A stretch of DNA of 23,243 nt from Arcobacteraceae bacterium (GTDB lineage: Bacteria > Campylobacterota > Campylobacteria > Campylobacterales > Arcobacteraceae). Positions 7,068-12,382 of the stretch are shown one piece after another; the first letter of the stretch is position 1, and each line of letters opens with the position of its first letter. The stretch is taken from positions 1-23,243 of the forward strand of contig JALNYH010000029.1 of NCBI GenBank assembly GCA_023229945.1. The letters are read 5' to 3'. The position numbers and the translations under genes were made by a program. The notes under the pieces are model-generated. The model was not told the origin of the DNA and did no database searches. It was given only the letters and a program-made list of their open reading frames with translations.

Positions 7068-8010
7068 AAAAATAGTTTTGCAAATACCAACATGGCTAGG
7101 GGATGCTGTCATGGCAACACCTGCTATAGAAAATATAATACAACATTTTGGAGATGATTATAAGTATATCGTGCTTGGCTCAAGCGTATCGGTAAAAATC
7201 TTTGAATTTCACCCAAAAATATCACAAATCATAGTAGATGATACCAAAAAAGGTGGTTTTAGGTATCTAAATATCTACAATCTTGCCAAATCATTTGGTA
7301 GTGTTGATGTGTTTTTTTCTTTTAGAAGGTCTTTTAGTGCAAGAATTTTGCAGTTTTTCGTAAATTCAAAAGCAAAATACGGATATAAAAGACTCACTTC
7401 AGAGCAAATCCACTTAGTTCTTAGATACAACGACTTTGTAAACCACACACTAAAAACAAACTATCAAGCAGGTGATTTAAAAATCTATACTAGTTCTTCT
7501 CTAACACCTAACACCTACCACCTACCACCTAAAAAACTAGGTCTAAACCCAGGTGCAACATACGGAAGTGCCAAAAGATGGTACCCAAAAGAATTTGCAC
7601 TAGTAGCCAAAGAACTAAGCAAAGAGTATGATATCCTTATTTTTGGTGGCCCTACAGAGGTAGAACAAGCTGGAGAGATAGAAAAATATCTACAAGAGCT
7701 TGGTGTCACAAATTATACCAATCTTGCAGGAAAAACTACCGTAACAGAACTTATAGAATATATCAAAAATCTTGATTTATTTATCACCAATGACAGCGGT
7801 CCTATGCACCTAGCAGCAGCTTTTAAAGTCAAAACAGTTGCTATATTTGGACCTACCAAACATATGGAAACCCACCAATGGAATAACCCAAATGAAATAA
7901 TAGTAAGGCACGATATAGAATGTGCTCCTTGTATGAAAAGAGTATGCCCACTTGGTCATCATGAATGTATGAAAAAAATTACTGCAAGTGATGTATTGGA
8001 GAGATTATGA
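7060..8010 (+). CDS. waaF: ADP-heptose:LPS heptosyltransferase II
   Basis: Transfers the second heptose to heptose I of the LPS inner core, using ADP-heptose, at the inner membrane's cytoplasmic face. GT9 motifs are well kept: IVLQIPTWLGDAVMATPA at the N-terminus, LGLNPGATYGSAKRWY at the start of the donor domain, FGGPTEVEQA, TNDSGPMHLAAAF, and the WaaF-type ending with Cys residues (CAPCMKRVCPLGHHECM). An in-frame ATG exists 24 bases upstream at 7036, but the ATG at 7060 gives the family-typical N-terminus (316 residues) and an 8-base overlap with the previous gene, so it is preferred. As in the other GT9 gene, the inter-domain linker (residues about 148-159) is encoded by a heptamer repeat array. 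ATGA overlap with the next gene. Confidence 0.9.
   Translation: MDKKIVLQIPTWLGDAVMATPAIENIIQHFGDDYKYIVLGSSVSVKIFEFHPKISQIIVDDTKKGGFRYLNIYNLAKSFGSVDVFFSFRRSFSARILQFFVNSKAKYGYKRLTSEQIHLVLRYNDFVNHTLKTNYQAGDLKIYTSSSLTPNTYHLPPKKLGLNPGATYGSAKRWYPKEFALVAKELSKEYDILIFGGPTEVEQAGEIEKYLQELGVTNYTNLAGKTTVTELIEYIKNLDLFITNDSGPMHLAAAFKVKTVAIFGPTKHMETHQWNNPNEIIVRHDIECAPCMKRVCPLGHHECMKKITASDVLERL
7501..7535 (+). repeat. Five-unit heptamer tandem array inside waaF
   Basis: Five 7-bp units: two identical CTAACAC, two identical CTACCAC, then an A-rich last unit beginning CTAAA. They encode residues about 148-159 (LTPNTYHLPPKK), the linker before the C-terminal domain. This is the same place, within two residues, as the array in the other GT9 gene, although the unit sequence differs. 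Confidence 0.85.
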
Positions 8011-8843
8011 CTTATTCCTCATCAACAAAGATGGATTTTATAGATACTATTGAAAATTTACAAGAATTTAAAGAACAAAAAGGGCTTAAAAAGTTTTTTT
8101 CCAAAAAAACATATCCAGATATATATTTTTATAATTCATCAGATAAAAACAAAGATACTTTATGCAAAAATGCAAAAACAATAATAGCAAACTCCAAAAG
8201 AATATATGGTATTTTAAAAACAAGGTATGAAAACAAAAATATAGAGCTAATATACCCTTGTATTGATATATCAAACTCCTTTTCAAAACCTCAAGCCAAA
8301 CAAGAAATGGGTGATATTTATGGTCTAAGAACTGAGACAAAATTTGTAACATTCTATGATAGTGACTTTAAAAATGGTGGAATCAAAGAGTTTATTTCTA
8401 TGATAAATAGCCTCAATTTCAAATTTGTAAAAGCTTGTATTATAGGTGATACTAAATCTTTAGACACAATAAGACTATTTGTAGCAAGACTCAAAACAAA
8501 ACATAGGTTTTTGTTGATAGAAGAGGATAATATTGATATGGTATTAAGTGCTAGTGATGTGTTTATCTCTCCTACACAAAAAAAAACATTTAATACAAAT
8601 ATATTAAAAGCTATGTCTTATGCAAATATTGTATTTACTTCTATAGACAATGACGCAAGTGAAATACTTGATAACTACTCTTTAATGCATTCACACAACG
8701 ATATGACAGTGCTTTTCAAAATAGAAAGAATACTACAAAGTGAAAGTGATTTGAAGCTCATTGGTGAGCAAAACCTAAAAACAGCAAGTGGCTATTCATG
8801 TACATCAGTAGTGGAGAAGTTAAATAAACTGGCACTTGCATAG
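8007..8843 (+). CDS. Shortened GT-B glycosyltransferase-like protein lacking the EX7E glutamates
   Basis: A 278-residue protein whose second half resembles the donor domain of GT4 enzymes: FVTFYDSDFKNGGIKEFI, ACIIGDTKS, VLSASDVFISPT, then TFNTNILKAMSYANIVFTS and a final DNDASEIL. At the positions of the two EX7E glutamates both residues are Lys (K193 and K201 with exactly seven between). The N-terminal domain is reduced to about 85 residues, against about 170 in a normal GT4. It may therefore be an inactive partner, a changed enzyme or a degenerating gene. The start overlaps the waaF stop as ATGA and the frame is intact. It is the last gene of the operon; no convincing terminator follows, only the weak inverted repeat at 8844-8873. 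Confidence 0.65.
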   Translation: MTYSSSTKMDFIDTIENLQEFKEQKGLKKFFSKKTYPDIYFYNSSDKNKDTLCKNAKTIIANSKRIYGILKTRYENKNIELIYPCIDISNSFSKPQAKQEMGDIYGLRTETKFVTFYDSDFKNGGIKEFISMINSLNFKFVKACIIGDTKSLDTIRLFVARLKTKHRFLLIEEDNIDMVLSASDVFISPTQKKTFNTNILKAMSYANIVFTSIDNDASEILDNYSLMHSHNDMTVLFKIERILQSESDLKLIGEQNLKTASGYSCTSVVEKLNKLALA

Positions 8844-8890
8844 CTAAAGTGCTAATTATTTAAAAAACTTTAGTGAACTTTTATAAAGTT
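8844..8890. promoter_or_regulatory. Inverted repeats just upstream of the htpG promoter
   Basis: CTAAAGT (8844-8850) is repeated inverted as ACTTTAG (8867-8873) with a 16-base loop, and a second dyad, AACTTT-TAT-AAAGTT, occupies 8876-8890, ending five bases before the -10. The first could be a weak terminator of the LPS operon; the second overlaps the -35 region and could be an operator. Neither matches the CIRCE (HrcA) or HAIR (HspR) consensus. Confidence 0.35.
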
Positions 8891-8895
8891 TGTGA

Positions 8896-8901
8896 TAAAA
8901 T
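8896..8901 (+). promoter_or_regulatory. Candidate -10 element of htpG
   Basis: TAAAAT in the context TTTGTGATAAAATTTTG, almost the same layout as the histidine-kinase promoter at 15066. Transcription from here would give a leader of nearly 190 bases carrying the octamer inverted repeat, the duplicated start segment and the small upstream reading frame. Confidence 0.55.
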
Positions 8902-8913
8902 TTTGCACAAGAG

Positions 8914-8976
8914 ACTGAGAAACTGAGAGACTTAGCAATTAAAACTTAGTTTCTCAGTCACTTAGTTTCTCAGTTA
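8914..8976 (+). repeat. Octamer-unit inverted repeat in the htpG leader
   Basis: The left arm (8914-8935) is made of 8-base units beginning ACTGAGA or ACTTAG; the right arm (8945-8976) has four 8-base units alternating CTTAGTTT and CTCAGTCA-like. The arms pair in several registers, for example ACTGAGAAACT with its complement at 8964-8974. In RNA this is a long hairpin whose distal end lies four bases before the first AAAACAAGG segment. Confidence 0.75.
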
Positions 8977-8980
8977 CTTT

Positions 8981-9104
8981 AAAACAAGGAGTGCTTATAT
9001 GGCATACATCGCTTTAGCGATTTATCCAGTCTCCGAAGAGTATATTCAATAGATATGCTCAAAACTGAATTACAACAAAAAAAACAAGGAGTGCTTACAT
9101 GGCA
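8981..9104 (+). repeat. 24-bp direct repeat, 100 bp apart, spanning the htpG ribosome-binding site and start
   Basis: Bases 8981-9004 and 9081-9104 are identical except for T/C at 8998/9098. Each copy contains AAAACAAGGAG and an ATG-GCA; only the second leads into htpG. The 76 bases between include a perfect dyad ATCGCT-TT-AGCGAT (9008-9021) and an outer GCATA...TATGC pair. This could be an inserted palindromic mini-element with a long duplication, or a partial duplication of the leader. Confidence 0.8.
8999..9052 (+). CDS. Possible 17-codon upstream reading frame in the htpG leader
   Basis: The first copy of the duplicated segment gives an ATG with a good AAGGAG eight bases or so upstream, opening MAYIALAIYPVSEEYIQ and ending at TAG, 46 bases before the htpG ATG. 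Its ribosome-binding site is as good as htpG's own. It may be a translated leader peptide or only a by-product of the duplication; there is no family match. Confidence 0.35.
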   Translation: MAYIALAIYPVSEEYIQ

Positions 9105-10967
9105 AAACAACAATTTCAAACAGAAGTAGGGCAACTTTTATATCTTATGACACACTCGCTTTACTCAAATAAAGAGATTTTCATAAGAGAGCTTGTATCA
9201 AATAGTAGTGATGCTATTGATAAACTAAAATATTTAACTTTGACAGATGAGTCTTTGAAAAGTTTGGAGTGGACTCCACAAATAAGTATTAGTTTTGATA
9301 AAGATGATAAATCTTTGACAATAGCTGATAATGGTATAGGTATGGATGAGGCTGATTTAGTGGCTAATATTGGAACTATTGCAAAAAGTGGAACTAAGTC
9401 ATTTGTAGAAAAGCTTACAGGTGATGCAAAAAAAGATAGCAATCTAATAGGTCAATTTGGGGTAGGGTTTTATTCAGTATTTATGGTAGCAGACTTCGTA
9501 GATGTGATTACCAAAAAAGCTGGAAGTGAACAAGCTTACAAATGGAATAGTGATGGTAGAGGTGAATTTGAAATCAAGCCAGTTACTAAAGATTCCCAAG
9601 GAACTGTAATATATATCAAACTAAAAGATGATGAAGTAGAAGACTTTGCAAGTAAACATAGAATTGAAACAATAATCAAGAAATATTCAAATCACATAGC
9701 TTATCCAATATTCTTAAACTACAAAGAAGAAGTAGAAAACGAAGAAACAAAAGAAAAAACTCTTGAAAGTAAAAAAGAGCAAATAAATGCAGCTACGGCT
9801 CTTTGGACACTTCCTAAATCAAAAGTAAAACCAGAAGAATATAATGAGTTTTATAAGTCAATTTCACATGATAGCTCTGATTCTTTACTTCATGTACATA
9901 CAAAAGCAGAAGGGGTAAATAACTATACAACGCTATTTTATGTACCTCAAAAAGCTCCATTTGATATGTATAGAGTAGATTATCAAAGCGGTGTAAAACT
10001 TTATGTAAAAAGAGTATTTATCACTGATGATGATAAAGAACTTCTTCCTACATACCTAAGATTTGTAAGAGGTATCATAGATAGTGAGGATTTACCTCTA
10101 AATGTAAGTAGAGAAATCCTACAAGAAAATAGAATCCTAGCAAATATCAAACAATCAAGTGTCAAAAAAATACTTAGCGAGTTCAAAAAACTTAGTGAAG
10201 ACAAAGAAAAATATGGACAGTTTTATAAAGAGTTTGGAAAAGCATTAAAAGAGGGTGCTTATCAAGACTTTACAAATAAAGAGGCTATTTTAGAGCTTTT
10301 AAGATACAAATCAACAAAAGCAGATGGTATGACATCATTTGCTGAGTATAAAGATAGAGCTTCTACAGAGCAGAAAGCTATTTATTATATAGTTGGTGAA
10401 AATGAGAAGATTTTGAGAAGCTCACCACTACTTGAAAGCTACAAAAAAGCTGATATTGAAGTACTTATTCTTGATGATAAAGAGATAGATGATATTATCA
10501 CTCCTGCTTTTGGTGCATATCAAGAATGGCAATTCAAAGATATCACATCTTGTGAAGCACCAGCATCAGAGCAAAGTGAAGAAGAGAAAAAAGAGATTGA
10601 AGAGAAATACAAATCAATCGTAGAAAAAATCAAATCAAACTTAGGTGACGCTGTAAAAGATGTAAAAGTAACAAACAGATTAAGTGATAGCCCAAGCTGT
10701 GTAGTAAAAGATGGCAATGACCCTATGGCTTCTATGGCTCATATGTTTAGAGCTATGGGGCAAGAGATGCCAGAAGCTGCACCAATACTTGAAATCAACC
10801 CAGAACATGATATAATCAAAAAACTAAATGGTTGTGCTGATGATAGCTTGATAGCTGATATTTCTTGGTTACTGTTAGATAATGCAAAAATAAGTGAAGG
10901 TATTGAGATAAAAGACCCTATTGGTTTCGTAAAAAGACTAAATAGCGTTATGGCTAAAGTGTTTTAG
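9099..10967 (+). CDS. htpG: Chaperone HtpG (bacterial Hsp90)
   Basis: A 622-residue cytosolic ATP-dependent chaperone acting as a dimer. The N-terminal GHKL ATPase domain shows all expected motifs: IRELVSNSSDAIDKL (about 29-43), DNGIGM (77-82) and GQFGVGFYS (118-126). The middle domain carries the usual DLPLNVSREILQENRIL segment with the catalytic-loop Arg, and the C-terminus ends with a dimerisation region containing SCVV and a Met-rich AHMFRAMGQEMPE amphipathic segment. Length is normal for Campylobacterota. ATG start with AAGGAG upstream. The gene stands alone between two repeat-bearing spacers; expression probably starts at the -10 at 8896. Confidence 0.97.
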   Translation: MAKQQFQTEVGQLLYLMTHSLYSNKEIFIRELVSNSSDAIDKLKYLTLTDESLKSLEWTPQISISFDKDDKSLTIADNGIGMDEADLVANIGTIAKSGTKSFVEKLTGDAKKDSNLIGQFGVGFYSVFMVADFVDVITKKAGSEQAYKWNSDGRGEFEIKPVTKDSQGTVIYIKLKDDEVEDFASKHRIETIIKKYSNHIAYPIFLNYKEEVENEETKEKTLESKKEQINAATALWTLPKSKVKPEEYNEFYKSISHDSSDSLLHVHTKAEGVNNYTTLFYVPQKAPFDMYRVDYQSGVKLYVKRVFITDDDKELLPTYLRFVRGIIDSEDLPLNVSREILQENRILANIKQSSVKKILSEFKKLSEDKEKYGQFYKEFGKALKEGAYQDFTNKEAILELLRYKSTKADGMTSFAEYKDRASTEQKAIYYIVGENEKILRSSPLLESYKKADIEVLILDDKEIDDIITPAFGAYQEWQFKDITSCEAPASEQSEEEKKEIEEKYKSIVEKIKSNLGDAVKDVKVTNRLSDSPSCVVKDGNDPMASMAHMFRAMGQEMPEAAPILEINPEHDIIKKLNGCADDSLIADISWLLLDNAKISEGIEIKDPIGFVKRLNSVMAKVF

Positions 10968-10980
10968 GAAGTTGCTTAGC

Positions 10981-11046
10981 TACTGGGGTACTAAGGTACT
11001 GAGATATTCTAAGATATTAAAACTCAGTACCTAAGTCGCTCAGTAC
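10981..11046 (+). repeat. Octamer-unit inverted repeat between htpG and the lipoprotein gene
   Basis: Left arm 10981-11003 has three 8-base units beginning TACTGGGG, TACTAAGG, TACTGAGA; right arm 11023-11046 has CTCAGTAC, CTAAGTCG, CTCAGTAC. The arms match at 19 of 23 positions, with a perfect inner stem GGTACTGAG/CTCAGTACC and a 19-base AT-rich loop. It is followed directly by ACAAAACAAGG, the next gene's ribosome-binding site. It could also act as a bidirectional stop for htpG, though no U-tract follows. Confidence 0.78.
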
Positions 11047-11067
11047 CACACAAAACAAGGTAAAATA

Positions 11068-11649
11068 ATGAACAAAGTAAAACTCTCACTAGCAACTTTA
11101 GGCTTGGTTTTATTCTTGAGTGGTTGTAATTATACTCCTTATATGCAGTTTTCACATAATGCAATATATTTAAATGATAAAGATACAACCAATATTCTAA
11201 AACTACAAAATCCAAGAAAAGTATATAGATTTGATTCTTGTGTATTTAATGGTTTTACCATAGATGACAAAAATACACATATAGAGTATATAAAACTACA
11301 CTCTTGGTGTCAGTGGAATGGATTATCAAGTAGTTTTTATCAAAATTTCCTGAATTTAAATATTAAGAAATTACAATTAATAAAAAGTTTTACAAAGGAT
11401 AAGTACAATATCTTTTTGTATGCAAAAGATGGTAAAGAGTTTTATTTTGTTCATACTTATGATGTGAGTAGTGATTTATTAATAATAGATTATGATGGTA
11501 GTTTTGTAGTAAGTATATGCGATGAGTGTTATTTACTTGATAAATCAATACAATTTGATGAAAGAATAGATAAAAGTCTGATTGATAGGAATTTTTTTGA
11601 AGGATATTTTTCAAGAGAATCTAATGATGATGAATATTATAAAAAATAA
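11068..11649 (+). CDS. Predicted lipoprotein of unknown function
   Basis: A 193-residue protein with a clear lipoprotein signal peptide: a short basic start (MNKVK), a hydrophobic core, and the lipobox LSGC with the lipidated Cys at residue 20. The residue after Cys is Asn, not Asp, so an outer-membrane location is possible by analogy with the Lol rule, which is not proven in this phylum. The mature part is rich in Tyr, Phe, Asp and Ile, has a few Cys (SCVF, WCQW, CDECYL) that could form disulfides, and has no recognised domain. The ATG has AAGG upstream. It is followed after nine bases by the DedA gene, likely an operon. Confidence 0.75.
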   Translation: MNKVKLSLATLGLVLFLSGCNYTPYMQFSHNAIYLNDKDTTNILKLQNPRKVYRFDSCVFNGFTIDDKNTHIEYIKLHSWCQWNGLSSSFYQNFLNLNIKKLQLIKSFTKDKYNIFLYAKDGKEFYFVHTYDVSSDLLIIDYDGSFVVSICDECYLLDKSIQFDERIDKSLIDRNFFEGYFSRESNDDEYYKK

Positions 11650-11658
11650 AAGGCAATT

Positions 11659-12189
11659 ATGGAAGATTTAATAAGGGACTGGGGATATTTAATACTATTT
11701 TTATATTCCTTTGGTGGTGGTTTTGTAGCACTTGTGGCTGCTGGGGTTCTTAGCTTCAGTGGTGAGCTTAATATTTATGTGACTATTGCAGTTGCAGCTG
11801 TTGCCAACTTTATAGGTGATCAGTTTTTATTTTATATGGCGAGAACTAATAAGCACTTTGCAAAAGATATAATGCAAAAATATGGTAGAAAAGTAGCATA
11901 TACACATTTACTTATGAGAAAATATGGTTACATTGCAATATTTATTCAGAAATATCTTTATGGTGTAAAGACTTTAGTGCCTCTTGCTATTGGACTTACC
12001 AAATATAGTCAGGCTAGATTTGCTTTTTATAATATTTTTGCTTCTATATTATGGGCTGTTGTAATAGGTAGTATTTCATATATGTTGGGTGAAATTGTAC
12101 TTACTTATGCAGAGGAATATAAATATTATGGTGTTGCTGTAATCTTAGGAATTATTCTATTTGTTTCATATCTCTACAGAAAAATCTAA
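11659..12189 (+). CDS. DedA-family membrane protein
   Basis: A 176-residue inner-membrane protein of the DedA/VTT family, members of which act as lipid flippases (undecaprenyl phosphate or other phospholipid carriers) and affect membrane potential and envelope stability. The sequence shows several hydrophobic segments (about 10-32, 40-60, 115-140, 155-172), a GDQFLFYMAR segment in the position of the family's acidic motif, and KYLYGVKTLVPLAIGLTKYSQARF, matching the conserved Arg/Gly-rich re-entrant region, here with Lys in place of the usual Arg. Short but of normal subfamily length. AAAAGG precedes the ATG; the gene ends in a strong hairpin terminator. Confidence 0.83.
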   Translation: MEDLIRDWGYLILFLYSFGGGFVALVAAGVLSFSGELNIYVTIAVAAVANFIGDQFLFYMARTNKHFAKDIMQKYGRKVAYTHLLMRKYGYIAIFIQKYLYGVKTLVPLAIGLTKYSQARFAFYNIFASILWAVVIGSISYMLGEIVLTYAEEYKYYGVAVILGIILFVSYLYRKI

Positions 12190-12197
12190 TCTAGAAT

Positions 12198-12236
12198 AAA
12201 AGTGTAACTAAACAACTCATTAGTTGCACTTTTTTC
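12198..12236 (+). terminator. Rho-independent terminator after the DedA gene
   Basis: Stem of about 13 bp, AAAAGTGTAACTA pairing with TAGTTGCACTTTT (one G-U pair), ten-base loop at 12211-12220, then a run of T's to 12235. It ends the lipoprotein-DedA unit. Confidence 0.85.
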
Positions 12237-12279
12237 TTCTACTGATATTAAATATCTTTTTAAAAAAATCATTTTTTGC

Positions 12280-12285
12280 TATCAT
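12280..12285 (+). promoter_or_regulatory. Candidate -10 element of acnB
   Basis: TATCAT preceded by ATTTTTTGC, matching the T-rich/-10 layout of the other promoters here. Transcription would begin near 12292, so the heptamer inverted repeat at 12303-12358 would lie in the acnB mRNA leader. Confidence 0.5.
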
Positions 12286-12302
12286 TACTTTACAAAAAAA
12301 CA

Positions 12303-12358
12303 GTTGGTAGAGTGTAGGTTGTAAATGGTAGTTTTTATCTTTTACTTTTTACTTTTTA
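12303..12358 (+). repeat. Eight-unit heptamer inverted repeat in the acnB leader
   Basis: Eight consecutive 7-base units, each ending in TA. The first four are G-rich (GTTGGTA, GAGTGTA and similar) and the last four are T-rich (two are exactly CTTTTTA). The two halves are complementary when G-U pairs are allowed, so the RNA would fold into one long hairpin ending 15 bases before the AAGGAG ribosome-binding site of acnB. Confidence 0.8.
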
Positions 12359-12382
12359 CCTATAAAATACAAGGAGATTTTA

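Noticed and set aside
8578..8586. Run of nine A's in the GT-B-like gene, considered as a phase-variable contingency tract
   Set aside because: Runs of this length are expected in so AT-rich a sequence; no evidence of variation. Kept only as a side remark to the missing EX7E residues.
8844..9098. CIRCE or HAIR operator for htpG
   Set aside because: No TTAGCACTC-N9-GAGTGCTAA or CTTGAGT-N7-ACTCAAG dyad is present; GTGCTAA at 8849-8855 is only a half-site-like match.
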